Shown: in pieces, positions 18,692-28,007 of the stretch
Layout: every line of letters begins with the position of its first letter
Position numbering within the stretch: position 1 is the first letter of the stretch
Assembly: GCF_964059085.1 (NCBI RefSeq)
Contig: NZ_OZ060398.1
Location: 423,171 to 487,170 of the forward strand
DNA length: 64,000 bases
From: Buchnera aphidicola (Mindarus abietinus)
GTDB lineage: Bacteria > Pseudomonadota > Gammaproteobacteria > Enterobacterales > Enterobacteriaceae
Direction of reading: 5' to 3'
Translations under genes and position numbers: made by a program
The notes under the pieces: generated by a model
Seen by the model: the letters and a program-made list of their open reading frames with translations, nothing else
Told to the model about the DNA's origin: nothing
Databases searched by the model: none

Positions 18692-20428
18692 ATGGTTAAT
18701 CTAATCTCATTTTGGTCCGTATTAAAACGTTTACTCTTATATGGAATGATTTGGAAAAATTTTTTTATCATAGCGCTTTTTTTGTTGTTATTTGCATCTA
18801 TTACAGAAGTAATAGGACCTATATTAATTAGTTATTTTATTAATAATATTATTTTTCAACATTCTGAATCACTAAAAAAAGTACTTTTTTTTATATTGAT
18901 ATTTATTATTTTACAAATAATTTCTGCTTACCTATATTATCTACAGAGTGTAGTTTTTAATAAAACAGCATTAAAAATAGTACAAAAACTAAGATGTGAT
19001 GTTATGAATGCAGCATTATTTCAGCCAATTAGTGTTTTTGATACTCAACCAATAGGACAGATTATTTCTAAAATTACAAATGATACCGAATTAATAAAAG
19101 AATTATACGATACCGTAATAGCAACTACAATGAGAAGCGTAGTTTTAATTGCAATAACTATTATTGCAATGTTTAGCTTAGAATGGCATATGGCTATAAT
19201 ATCTATTATTATTTTTCCATTGGTAATATTAATAATGATAACTTACCAACATTATAGTACTCCTATTTTAAGAAAAGTTAGATACTATGTAGCAAATTTA
19301 AACAACAAGTTTAACGAATACATCAATGGTATGAATGTAATTCAACAATTTAATCAAGAAAAAAAATTTAAACTTTTAATAAAAAAAGTTAGTAACTTAC
19401 ATTATCTTGAAAGAATGAAGATATTAAAACTAGATGGATTTTTACTTAGACCATTGCTAAGTTTAATTTCTTCTTGTATTTTATGTAGTTTAATCTTACT
19501 GATTAGTATCATTCCGAATGAAATTTTTGAAGTAGGCACATTATATGCTTTTATGAGCTATTTAGGTAGACTTAGTGAACCTTTAATTACCATTAGTAGT
19601 CAACAATCTATACTTCAACAAGCAATAGTAGCAGGAGAAAGGATTTTTGAGCTTATAGATTCTCCGAAGGAAAAATTTGGGGAAAAAAAATTTCTAATAA
19701 AAAAAGGGGAAATAAAAATAAGAAATTTAAATTTTAGATATGAAAGTAATAAAATGCATGTTCTAAAAAATATTAATCTTTATGTTCCAGGAAAAAATTT
19801 TATAGCATTTGTAGGTCATACTGGAAGTGGGAAAAGTACTTTAGCTAATTTATTAATGGGTTATTATCCCATTAAAAAAGGAGAAGTTTTTATAGATGGA
19901 AACAATATAAATTCTCTTAGTTATGAAACTATTAAAAAAGGAATTTTAATGGTACAACAAGATCCTATTATCTTAGCTGATACTTTCTTAGAAAATATAA
20001 CCTTAGGAAAAAATATTTCTGAAAATAAACTTTGGAAAATATTAGACATTGTACATTTATCTCCATTAATTAATTCTTTTCCAAAAGGAATACATTCCTC
20101 TCTAGGAGAACAAGGTAATAATTTATCTGTAGGACAAAAACAATTAATTGCTTTAGCTAGAGTCTTAGTAAGAAAACCTAAAATATTAATACTTGATGAA
20201 GCAACTGCAAATATTGACTCCAAAACAGAAAAATCTATACAAAAAGCTTTATTTTCCATAAAAAGAAAAACCACATTAATAGTAATTGCTCATCGTCTAT
20301 CAACAATTGTTAATGCTGACTATATCATAGTTTTAGAAAACGGAAAAATAATTGAAGAAGGATCGCATCAAGATTTATTGAAAAAAAAAGGAAAGTACTG
20401 GAAAATGAAAAAATTTCAATCTTTATAA
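18692..20428 (+). CDS. mdlB: ABC exporter half-transporter MdlB
   Basis: 578 residues. Six membrane helices (IGQIISKITNDTELIKELYD is a typical coupling segment), then Walker A GHTGSGKSTLANL, a deviant signature LSVGQKQLIALARVL, and Walker B ILILDEATANID with the catalytic Glu. MdlA has the standard signature but lacks the Glu, so the pair should form one competent and one degenerate ATP site. Ends 12 bases before the 3' end of the oppositely oriented 4.5S RNA gene. Confidence 0.95.
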   Translation: MVNLISFWSVLKRLLLYGMIWKNFFIIALFLLLFASITEVIGPILISYFINNIIFQHSESLKKVLFFILIFIILQIISAYLYYLQSVVFNKTALKIVQKLRCDVMNAALFQPISVFDTQPIGQIISKITNDTELIKELYDTVIATTMRSVVLIAITIIAMFSLEWHMAIISIIIFPLVILIMITYQHYSTPILRKVRYYVANLNNKFNEYINGMNVIQQFNQEKKFKLLIKKVSNLHYLERMKILKLDGFLLRPLLSLISSCILCSLILLISIIPNEIFEVGTLYAFMSYLGRLSEPLITISSQQSILQQAIVAGERIFELIDSPKEKFGEKKFLIKKGEIKIRNLNFRYESNKMHVLKNINLYVPGKNFIAFVGHTGSGKSTLANLLMGYYPIKKGEVFIDGNNINSLSYETIKKGILMVQQDPIILADTFLENITLGKNISENKLWKILDIVHLSPLINSFPKGIHSSLGEQGNNLSVGQKQLIALARVLVRKPKILILDEATANIDSKTEKSIQKALFSIKRKTTLIVIAHRLSTIVNADYIIVLENGKIIEEGSHQDLLKKKGKYWKMKKFQSL

Positions 20429-20440
20429 AATTTATAATAA

Positions 20441-20540
20441 CTTCATTAACATTATTATTGTGCCTGTATCATTTAAATTGGCTGCTTTCTTCCAAACCTG
20501 ACCAGTTGTTTAAACTAACATCACAAAAATGCTAATGAAG
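20441..20540 (-). ncRNA. ffs: 4.5S RNA of the signal recognition particle
   Basis: On the minus strand the core GGTCAGGTTTGGAAGAAAGC followed by AGCC matches the universally conserved SRP helix 8 (GGTCAGG, GGAA tetraloop, AGCAGCC). The ends, 20528-20540 and 20441-20453, pair over 13 positions with one G-U, closing a 100-nt hairpin rod as in the ~114-nt E. coli RNA. It binds Ffh and directs ribosomes making membrane proteins to the inner membrane. Promoter-like elements lie just upstream. Confidence 0.93.
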
Positions 20541-20547
20541 TTGGTCT

Positions 20548-20575
20548 ACTATACTATTTTTTAAAAAGAATTCAA
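20548..20575 (-). promoter_or_regulatory. Sigma-70-type promoter of the 4.5S RNA gene
   Basis: Minus strand: TTGAAT (20570-20575), 16-base spacer, TATAGT (20548-20553), then 7 bases to the predicted RNA 5' end at 20540. Position relative to a well-defined RNA end makes it one of the better-supported promoters in the window. Confidence 0.65.
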
Positions 20576-20676
20576 GAAATATTTAATTTTTATTAACTTA
20601 TAATATAAAAGGTTGAAGATTATATCTTCCGCAACTATATTGTTAGTTATTTAACTACATAATTATATTATAAAAT

Positions 20677-21969
20677 ATGAATTATCAAATTCTTGCTAGA
20701 AAATATAGACCTCAATTATTAACAGAAGTTATAGGGCAAAAAAATATTATAGCTACTTTATTTAATACCTTAAATTTAAAAAAAATACATCAAACTTGGA
20801 TTTTTTCTGGAACAAGAGGTATAGGAAAAACAAGTATAGCTCGTCTGCTTTCTAAATGTTTAAACTGTTTATCAGGTATTACTGCTAATCCTTGTAGAAC
20901 TTGCCAAAATTGCAAAAATATAGAAAAAGGTTGTTCTTTAGATTTGTTAGAAATAGACGCTGCTTCAAGAACAAAAGTGGAAGATATGCGAGAGTTACTT
21001 GAAAGTGTTCAATATTCTCCTACTCAAAGCCGTTTTAAAATATATTTAATTGATGAAGTACATATGTTATCTAAGCATAGTTTTAATGCTTTATTAAAAA
21101 TTTTAGAAGAACCTCCAAAACATATAAAATTTATTTTAGCTACTACTAATATTGAAAAAATACCAGATACTATCCTTTCACGATGCTTTAAATTAAATTT
21201 ACAAAAAATATCATCTATAGATATAAATAATCATATTCAATATGTTTTAAAAAAAGAAAACATTCAATTCGAACCTAGAGCTATAGAATTATTAGCTATT
21301 ACTGCAGATGGAAGTATTAGAGATGCTCTAAATCTAACTGAACAAGCAATTTCTATCGATTTTAAAAAAATAAAAACAAAAAATGTATTAAAAATAATAG
21401 GAGGAATAAATGATTATTATTCTTTCTTTTTAACAAAATCTTTAGTTATGCAAAATATTAGTGAATTTAAATCTTTATTAAGTCAATTAAATTATTTATC
21501 AATTAAATGGGAGGAGGTATTAGTGGCTATCTTAAAAACTTTACATCATATTGCTATGAATCAAATGTTTTCTTCTTTTTGGAAAGAACATAATATAGGA
21601 GAATATAAAGAAAATATCTTAGAACTATCAAATAAAATTGATTCAAAAATAATTCATTTATACTATAAAATGATATTAATTGGAAGAAAAGAACTAAAAT
21701 ACTCTCCTACAGAAAAAATGGGCGTGGAAATGATAGCATTACGATTATTATCTATAGATCAAGAAGAATATATTCTTTCAAACAGTTTAAAATATAAAAA
21801 TATATTTAATATTAACAATAATAAAAATTATGTTGATAAAATATCTAAAAAAGAATTTTTTTTAAAAAAAAATTTAAATAAAAATTTAAACACTTTCAAT
21901 GAAACGGAAATATTAACAGATAAATTAATAAAAAAAAAAAAAATTGCTCGAAATAAAAAAAAAGATTAA
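20677..21969 (+). CDS. dnaX: DNA polymerase III gamma (tau) clamp-loader subunit
   Basis: AAA+ ATPase of the clamp loader, 430 residues in the zero frame, nearly equal to E. coli gamma (431) and much shorter than tau (643). LARKYRPQLLTEVIGQ, Walker A SGTRGIGKTSIARLL (about 42-56), the four zinc-binding Cys (CLNC..CRTCQNC..GC), Walker B YLIDEVHMLS, and SRC sensor FKLN region. A run of 14 A (21930-21943, codons 418-422) and one of 9 A (21955-21963) lie just before the stop, where E. coli has its programmed frameshift. The +1 frame remains open to 22267. ybaB follows, as in E. coli. Confidence 0.95.
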   Translation: MNYQILARKYRPQLLTEVIGQKNIIATLFNTLNLKKIHQTWIFSGTRGIGKTSIARLLSKCLNCLSGITANPCRTCQNCKNIEKGCSLDLLEIDAASRTKVEDMRELLESVQYSPTQSRFKIYLIDEVHMLSKHSFNALLKILEEPPKHIKFILATTNIEKIPDTILSRCFKLNLQKISSIDINNHIQYVLKKENIQFEPRAIELLAITADGSIRDALNLTEQAISIDFKKIKTKNVLKIIGGINDYYSFFLTKSLVMQNISEFKSLLSQLNYLSIKWEEVLVAILKTLHHIAMNQMFSSFWKEHNIGEYKENILELSNKIDSKIIHLYYKMILIGRKELKYSPTEKMGVEMIALRLLSIDQEEYILSNSLKYKNIFNINNNKNYVDKISKKEFFLKKNLNKNLNTFNETEILTDKLIKKKKIARNKKKD

Positions 21970-22267
21970 TCTTCTATCATCAATTAAGTCTGAAAAAGAT
22001 ATTAATAATAAAGAAAAAAAAATAGAAAAAAGAAAAATTCCGAACAAAAAAATTAATATTTATTTAAATCATAATAATAATAAAACAAAATTGAAAAAAA
22101 CAAGAAATTTAGATATTATAAAAAATAATGAAAAAGAAAATTCTAAGAAAAATATTATTTTTTATACAATAAATAAAAAAAATATAAAAAATGAAAAAAT
22201 AAGAAAGATAGAAAAAATTTTTGAAACAAACTTTAAAAAAGTAAATAGTTCTATTTTTAAAAAATAA
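21932..22267 (+). other. Open +1-frame extension of dnaX (possible tau-like tail by slippage)
   Basis: The reading frame +1 to dnaX is open from inside the 14-A tract to a stop at 22267. Polymerase slippage at the A tracts (one A lost or two gained) would give a protein of about 529 residues. The ~110-residue tail is rich in Lys, Asn and Ile and I cannot recognise the alpha-binding tau domain in it. No ribosome-binding site or ATG suggests it is a separate gene. It may be the eroded end of an ancestral tau, or a decaying non-coding stretch. Confidence 0.5.
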
Positions 22268-22315
22268 TTTACATTATTTATATAATATTTTTATCAAATA
22301 AATAAAGAGAAAAAA

Positions 22316-22645
22316 ATGTTTAATAAAAATGGTTTAAATAACCTTATGAAACAAGCTCAACAAATGCAGGAAAAAATGAATAAAGTACAAGTAGAAATGG
22401 CAAATGTAGAAGTAACAGGAGAGTCAGGAGCAGGTTTAATTAAAGTTACTATTAATGGGGCACATAATTGTAAAAAAATAGAAATAGACCCTTCATTATT
22501 GCTTGATGATAAAGAAATGCTGGAAGATTTAATTGTTGCTGCTTTTAATGATGCATCTAGAAGAATTTCTGAAATTCAAAAACAAAAAATGTCAGATATG
22601 TCAAATAATATACAATTACCTTCTGGTTTTTCTTTACCTTTTTAA
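22316..22645 (+). CDS. ybaB: Nucleoid-associated protein, YbaB/EbfC family
   Basis: 109 residues, same as E. coli. [46 protein letters not shown] is the typical helical hairpin followed by the beta sheet, then [27 protein letters not shown] dimeric DNA-binding protein of incompletely known role. Directly follows dnaX as in E. coli; recR, which comes next there, is missing. Notably better conserved than most genes here. Confidence 0.95.
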   Translation: MFNKNGLNNLMKQAQQMQEKMNKVQVEMANVEVTGESGAGLIKVTINGAHNCKKIEIDPSLLLDDKEMLEDLIVAAFNDASRRISEIQKQKMSDMSNNIQLPSGFSLPF

Positions 22646-22772
22646 GGTATAAATTAATTAATAATTAACATTATTTAGTTTTATTTACAATTTAATTTTT
22701 TAAAAACTAAATTAGTTTAAATTTATTTGTCTGCACCTAAATCTTACTCATCACTTATAATTTGGAAAATAT

Positions 22773-24659
22773 ATGGAAAAAGTTAATAAAGAAACATATT
22801 CGTTTCAATCAGAAGCAAAAGAACTGCTTCACTTAATGATTCATTCATTGTATTCAAATAAAGAAATTTTTATAAGAGAAATTATTTCTAATGCCTCAGA
22901 TGCTATTGATAAACTAAGATTTTATTTTTTATCTCATCCTGAATTAAATAAAAATAGTATTGATTTTAATATTTATGTGTCTATAGATAAAAAAAATAAT
23001 ACTTTAAGTATTTCAGATAATGGAATAGGAATGAGTAAAAAAGAAGTTATTGAAAATTTAGGAACTATTGCAAAATCTGGAACAAAAAAATTTATAAGTG
23101 AATTAAAAAGAAATACAGAAGAAAAAAATAAGTTAATAGGTCAATTTGGAGTAGGTTTTTATTCAACATTTATAGTATCAAAAAAAGTAATAGTAAAAAC
23201 TAAATCTATAAATTGTTCTAAAAATGAAGGTGTATTATGGGAGTCTTATGGAAAGGGAGAATATTCTATTCAAAATATCAAAAAAGAAGAAACAGGTACA
23301 GAAGTAATTTTATTTTTAAACGATTCAGAAAAAATTTTTCTTGAAGAATGGAAAATTAATAACATTATAAAAAAATATTCCGATCATATTTCTATTCCAG
23401 TAAAAATAAATTCTTATAATGAAAAAGAAAAAACTTATTCTTTTAAAAAAATTAATAAAGCAAAAGCATTATGGAGTTTAAAAAAAACAGAAATAAAGCA
23501 AGAGGAATATCAAAATTTTTATAAATACATAACTAATGATATTAATAATCCTCTTATTTGGACGCATAATACTGTAGAAGGAACTCAAGAATATACTAAT
23601 TTACTTTATGTTCCTTCAAAAGCCCCTTGGGATATGTGGAATAGAGATAATAAACACGGACTAAAGTTATATGTAAAAAAAGTTTATATCATGGATGACG
23701 TACAACAATTTCTACCTAATTATCTTCGGTTTATACGCGGAATTGTAGATTCTTATGATATGCCATTAAATGTTTCTAGAGAAATTTTACAGGAAAATAA
23801 AATTGTTAGTGGTTTAAAAAAATCTTTAACTAAAAGAGTATTAAAGCTTCTTAAAGAATTATCTATTAACGAACCAGAAAAATATCAAAAATTCTGGAAT
23901 GAATTTGGGCTAGTACTTAAAGAAGGTATTGCTGAAGATCTATATAATAAAGAAACAATTGCAAATCTTTTAAGATTTACATCTGTTTTTAATAACAAAT
24001 CTGAACAAACGCTTTCACTAGAAAGTTATATAAAAAATATGAAAGAAAAACAAGAAAAAATTTATTTTATTACTTCAGACAACTATTTATCTGCTAAAAA
24101 TAGCCCTCATTTAGAATTCTTTAAAAAAAATAGTATCGATGTTCTTTTATTATCAGATAAAATTGATGAATGGATGATGAATCATTTAACTGAATTTAAA
24201 GATAAAAAAATTCAATCAATAAGTAAAAATGATGAATCATTAAATAACTTAATACAAGAAGAAAATAAAAATCAAAAAATATTTGAAAAAAATAATTTTA
24301 TAAAAAAAGTAAAAGAAATATTAAAAGATAAAATAAAAGAAGCTAAATTCACTAATAAATTAACTGATACTCCTGCTGTATTAGTAACTGATTCAGCTGA
24401 TATGAGCACACAAATGGCAAAATTATTTTCTGCAGCAGGACAAAAAACATCTCCTATAAAATATATATTCGAAATTAATCCTAATCATCTTTTAATTAAA
24501 CATATCAATAATATTTCTGAAAAAAAACAGTTAAAAGAGTGGATATATTTATTATTTGAACAAGCATTATTTGTTGAAACCGGATCATTAGAAGATCCAA
24601 ATAAATTTATTTTTCGATTAAATAATTTATTAACACAAAAAATATTTACTATACAATAA
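22773..24659 (+). CDS. htpG: Chaperone HtpG (Hsp90)
   Basis: 628 residues (E. coli 624). GHKL ATPase motifs: EIISNASDAIDKLRF, SDNGIGMSKKEV, GTIAKSGTKKF, IGQFGVGFYSTFIVS; middle domain with RFIRGIVDSYDMPLNVSREILQ; C-terminal dimerisation part ending in RLNNLLTQKIF. It completes the strong chaperone/protease complement of this window. I do not see a clear sigma-32 promoter in the 127 bases before it. adk follows 22 bases later. Confidence 0.98.
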   Translation: MEKVNKETYSFQSEAKELLHLMIHSLYSNKEIFIREIISNASDAIDKLRFYFLSHPELNKNSIDFNIYVSIDKKNNTLSISDNGIGMSKKEVIENLGTIAKSGTKKFISELKRNTEEKNKLIGQFGVGFYSTFIVSKKVIVKTKSINCSKNEGVLWESYGKGEYSIQNIKKEETGTEVILFLNDSEKIFLEEWKINNIIKKYSDHISIPVKINSYNEKEKTYSFKKINKAKALWSLKKTEIKQEEYQNFYKYITNDINNPLIWTHNTVEGTQEYTNLLYVPSKAPWDMWNRDNKHGLKLYVKKVYIMDDVQQFLPNYLRFIRGIVDSYDMPLNVSREILQENKIVSGLKKSLTKRVLKLLKELSINEPEKYQKFWNEFGLVLKEGIAEDLYNKETIANLLRFTSVFNNKSEQTLSLESYIKNMKEKQEKIYFITSDNYLSAKNSPHLEFFKKNSIDVLLLSDKIDEWMMNHLTEFKDKKIQSISKNDESLNNLIQEENKNQKIFEKNNFIKKVKEILKDKIKEAKFTNKLTDTPAVLVTDSADMSTQMAKLFSAAGQKTSPIKYIFEINPNHLLIKHINNISEKKQLKEWIYLLFEQALFVETGSLEDPNKFIFRLNNLLTQKIFTIQ

Positions 24660-24681
24660 AAAACTAAAATTTTAAAAAAAT

Positions 24682-25329
24682 ATGAAAATTATCTTACTAG
24701 GAGCTCCAGGGAGTGGAAAAGGAACTCAGGCTAATTATATTAGCCATAATTATAATATTCCGCATATCTCTACTGGAGATATGCTTAGAAAACAAATTAA
24801 TCAAAAAACAAAGATAGGAGAAGAAATTAAACATTTAATTTCAAAAGGAAAATTAGTTCCAGATAACATTTTATTTTTACTAATAAAATCTAGAATTAAA
24901 GAAAAAGATTGTCAAAATGGTTTTTTATTGGATGGATTTCCTAGAACATTATCTCAAGGAATTTATTTAAAAAAAAATAATATAAAAATAGATATTGTTT
25001 TAAATTTTCATGTTCCAAAAAATATTTTAATTGAAAGAATTATTGGAAGGATGATTCATCTTCCTTCTGGAAGACTATATCATAATAAATTTAAACCACC
25101 AAAAAAAGAAGGAATAGACGATATAACTGGAGAACAGTTAACTCATCGAAAAGATGATAATCTATCTTCTTTAGATTATAGATTCTTAGAATATAAAAAG
25201 AAAACTATTCCTTTAATTAAATTTTATATTAGAGAAAAAAAAATAGGAAATTTAAATTATTATAAGATTGAAGGTTTAAACGACATTAAACAAATTAATA
25301 ATTTAATAAAAAAGATTCTTCAAAAATAA
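24682..25329 (+). CDS. adk: Adenylate kinase
   Basis: 215 residues (E. coli 214). P-loop GAPGSGKGTQANYIS at 7-21, AMP-binding HISTGDMLRKQI, LDGFPRTLSQG, LID start RMIHLPSGRLYHNKFKPPKKEG and ITGEQLTHRKDDN. It has the long LID domain but no zinc Cys set. Converts AMP and ATP to two ADP. Ends 12 bases before the 3' end of tRNA-Arg on the other strand. Confidence 0.98.
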   Translation: MKIILLGAPGSGKGTQANYISHNYNIPHISTGDMLRKQINQKTKIGEEIKHLISKGKLVPDNILFLLIKSRIKEKDCQNGFLLDGFPRTLSQGIYLKKNNIKIDIVLNFHVPKNILIERIIGRMIHLPSGRLYHNKFKPPKKEGIDDITGEQLTHRKDDNLSSLDYRFLEYKKKTIPLIKFYIREKKIGNLNYYKIEGLNDIKQINNLIKKILQK

Positions 25330-25341
25330 TTTTTTAAAGTA

Positions 25342-25418
25342 TGGTGCGCTTTACAGGATTTGAACCTGTGACCGACAGCTTAGAAGGCTGTTGCTCTATC
25401 CAACTGAGCTAAAAGCGC
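25342..25418 (-). tRNA. argU: tRNA-Arg (anticodon TCT)
   Basis: 77 bases on the minus strand: acceptor GCGCTTT paired with AAAGCGC, D-arm GCTCAGTTGGATAGAGC, anticodon stem ACAGC/GCTGT with loop CTTCTAA (anticodon TCT), T-arm with GGTTCAAATCC. The 3' CCA is encoded. It reads AGA, an abundant Arg codon in this AT-rich genome. Neighbouring folD/cysS also lie near argU in E. coli. Confidence 0.97.
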
Positions 25419-25447
25419 TTTATTGATTTAGTATTGTTGAAAGTATC

Positions 25448-25476
25448 ATTTTATATCTCAAAACACATAAAATCAA
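25448..25476 (-). promoter_or_regulatory. Promoter-like elements upstream of tRNA-Arg
   Basis: Minus strand TTGATT (25471-25476), 17-base spacer, TAAAAT (25448-25453), with about 29 bases to the tRNA 5' end. Good spacing, but such AT-rich matches are common by chance here. Confidence 0.35.
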
Positions 25477-25597
25477 TTATTTTTTAAAAATAAATTATTT
25501 AATTTATTTTAAAAAAATAAAATTTTATTTTTAAAAAAAATATTATTTATAATTTTATGATAAAATAAACTATTAAAATTTTAAAAAAATATTAAAA

Positions 25598-26479
25598 ATG
25601 TCAGCTAAAATAATTGATGGTAAAAAAATTTCCAAAGAAATAGAGTTAAACATTCTAAAAAAAGTAAAAATATATACTCAATCTGGATATAATCCGCCAG
25701 GATTATCAATAATTTCAATAGGAAACGATCCTGCTTCCATAGTATATATTCAAAGAAAAAAAGAAGCTTGTGAAAGAGTGGGAATTCTTTTTAATCACTG
25801 GAATTTTTCTATAGATACAAAGGAAATTAAAATTTTACAATTAATTAAAAAATTAAATTCTGATTCACTTACTCATGGAATACTAGTACAGTTTCCAATA
25901 GATAAAAAATTTAATTCGTTAGAAATTATTAGCCATATTTGTCCTACAAAAGATGTTGATGGATTACATCCTTTTAATGTTGGTTGTCTAGTTCAAAAAA
26001 ATCCAATTTTTAGATCTTGTACTCCTAAAGGAATTATTACTTTGTTAAAAAAAGAAAGAATAAACTTAAGAAGTTTACATAGTGTAATTGTAGGAGCATC
26101 AAATATAGTAGGCAGACCCATGAGCATGGAAATGCTACTGGAAGGATGTACTACTACTATTACTCATAGATTTACAAAAGAACTAAAAAAATATACAAAA
26201 CAAGCTGATATTCTAATTGTTGCAGTTGGAAAACCTTTGTTTATTAACAAAGATTGGATAAAAAAAGGATCTATAATTATAGACGTAGGAATAAATAGAT
26301 TAGAAAATAATAAAATTGTCGGAGATATTGATTTTTCTTCAGTTTCCTCTAAAGCATCCTATGTTACACCTGTTCCTGGTGGTGTTGGACCAATGACTAT
26401 TGTCAGTTTATTGGATAATATTATCCAGTCTTACGAAAAAAAAGAAAAAAATCTATTTCTTTCTCCATGTCGTAGATAA
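25598..26479 (+). CDS. folD: Bifunctional methylenetetrahydrofolate dehydrogenase/cyclohydrolase FolD
   Basis: 293 residues (E. coli 288). Cytosolic NADP enzyme giving 10-formyl-THF, the donor used by Fmt in this window. Visible: SIGNDPASIVYIQRKKEACE with the catalytic Lys, GILVQFPID, PTKDVDGLHPFNVG, VIVGASNIVGRPMSMEML of the Rossmann fold, and VTPVPGGVGPMTIVSLLDNI near the C-terminus. The last ~10 residues (NLFLSPCRR) are an extension whose DNA overlaps the 3' end of cysS by 27 bases. Confidence 0.97.
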   Translation: MSAKIIDGKKISKEIELNILKKVKIYTQSGYNPPGLSIISIGNDPASIVYIQRKKEACERVGILFNHWNFSIDTKEIKILQLIKKLNSDSLTHGILVQFPIDKKFNSLEIISHICPTKDVDGLHPFNVGCLVQKNPIFRSCTPKGIITLLKKERINLRSLHSVIVGASNIVGRPMSMEMLLEGCTTTITHRFTKELKKYTKQADILIVAVGKPLFINKDWIKKGSIIIDVGINRLENNKIVGDIDFSSVSSKASYVTPVPGGVGPMTIVSLLDNIIQSYEKKEKNLFLSPCRR

Positions 26480-27841
26480 TTTATTATCTTCCAAAATTAT
26501 TCCTAACTTAAATAATTTTTTTCTAATTTTGTCTGAAACTGGCCAATTTTTTAATTTTCTCGCTATATTTCTTTTTTTAATTAGAGAATTAATTTCTTTT
26601 TCTTCTTTTATTTTTATATTTCTTTGCAAGAATTCTTCTGGAACAGAATATAAAATTCCTAAAACCTTCCCTAAATTTCTTAATAAATTAGAAAATTTTT
26701 CTACTTTTTCTAATTTATTTTCATTTTTAAATATATTTATTTTTTTAGAAAGAGAATGTAATATTAATAATGCTTTTGGAGTATTAAAATCATCTTGCAT
26801 AGCTTCTTCAAAAGAAATTTGGTATTTATTAGGAAAAGAACAAAAATTTTTATTTATCGTAGTGTTTTTTAATGAAAAGTACAAACGACGCAAAGAAATA
26901 CTAGATTTTTTTATATTTTCTTCAGAATAATTTAAAGGTTTTCTATAATGTGTGGAAATTAAAAAATACCGAATACTTTCGCCATCATATTTAGATAATA
27001 AATCTTTTAATAAAATAAAATTATCTAAAGATTTTGACATTTTTTTATTATTTAATATTACCATACCAGAATGCATCCAGTAATTTATCTTATGCTTTTT
27101 TTTAAAACAACTAAATTGTGCTCTTTCATTTTCATGATGAGGAAATAATAAATCTATTCCTCCTCCATGAATATCTAATAAATTTCCCAGTTTAAGCGAA
27201 GAAATAGCTGTACACTCTATATGCCAACCAGGTCTACCTTTTCCCCAAGGAGAATTCCAATAATATTTTTCTGAAGATGAAACTTTTTTCCATAGGACAA
27301 AATCTAGAGGATTTTTTTTATTTTTATCAATTTTTATTCTTTTACCTAATTGTAAATTTTTCAAAAATTGATTAGATAACTTTCCGTAATGTATATCGCT
27401 ATCCACAGAAAATATGACATCTCCGTTGTTTTGAATATAAGCATAATTATTTTTTAATAATTTTTTTATTATTTTGATTATTGCATCAATATTTTCAGTA
27501 ACTTTTGGCTCTTCATCCGGAGAGAGTATATTTAATGAAGAAAAATCACGATGCATATTTTTTATCATTCGATTAGTAAAAACAGAGATACTTTCATTAT
27601 TTTTGATAGCTAAATTAATAATTTTATCATCAATATCTGTAATATTTCTTATATACATCGTTTTATAACCTATGTGGCGAAAGTAACGATAAACAATATC
27701 AAATGTTACAAATGTTCTTCCGTGTCCTATATGACAAAAATTATATACAGTTACTCCACATACGTACATGTTAACTATATTTTTTTTTATAGATATAAAT
27801 TTTTCTTTAGAACGAGTGATGGTATTAAAAATTTTTAGCAT
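26453..27841 (-). CDS. cysS: Cysteinyl-tRNA synthetase
   Basis: Class I synthetase, 462 residues (E. coli 461). Zinc-site Cys in NMYVCGVTVYNFCHIGHGRT with the HIGH signature, WHIECTAIS, GGGIDLLFPHHENERAQ, KMSKS loop as NNKKMSKSLDNFI, and the C-terminal anticodon-binding part ending DNKLSTTWRKK. Charges tRNA-Cys. Its 3' end runs 27 bases into folD on the opposite strand. Confidence 0.98.
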   Translation of the reverse strand: MLKIFNTITRSKEKFISIKKNIVNMYVCGVTVYNFCHIGHGRTFVTFDIVYRYFRHIGYKTMYIRNITDIDDKIINLAIKNNESISVFTNRMIKNMHRDFSSLNILSPDEEPKVTENIDAIIKIIKKLLKNNYAYIQNNGDVIFSVDSDIHYGKLSNQFLKNLQLGKRIKIDKNKKNPLDFVLWKKVSSSEKYYWNSPWGKGRPGWHIECTAISSLKLGNLLDIHGGGIDLLFPHHENERAQFSCFKKKHKINYWMHSGMVILNNKKMSKSLDNFILLKDLLSKYDGESIRYFLISTHYRKPLNYSEENIKKSSISLRRLYFSLKNTTINKNFCSFPNKYQISFEEAMQDDFNTPKALLILHSLSKKINIFKNENKLEKVEKFSNLLRNLGKVLGILYSVPEEFLQRNIKIKEEKEINSLIKKRNIARKLKNWPVSDKIRKKLFKLGIILEDNKLSTTWRKK

Positions 27842-28007
27842 AATAAAGTCTATAGAATATAAATTTTAAATTGAAACATACGTATTATAATGTTGTTTTT
27901 TTAAGTATGTTAATATATACAAATTGTATTTTATAAATAAATATTTATTTATAAAAATTATTAATTTAAATTATTTTAATTAAATACACTAAATAATGGA
28001 TATTTAT

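Noticed and set aside
17526-20274. Antisense ORFs within mdlA and mdlB
   Set aside because: They are complements of conserved ABC transporter domains.
22646-22772. Sigma-32 promoter for htpG
   Set aside because: Only weak resemblance (CTGCACCTAAATC); without an alignment this is not distinguishable from chance.
26400-26930. 176-codon plus-strand ORF opposite cysS
   Set aside because: It is antisense to conserved CysS sequence; Phe/Leu-rich as expected from the complement of Lys/Asn-rich coding DNA.
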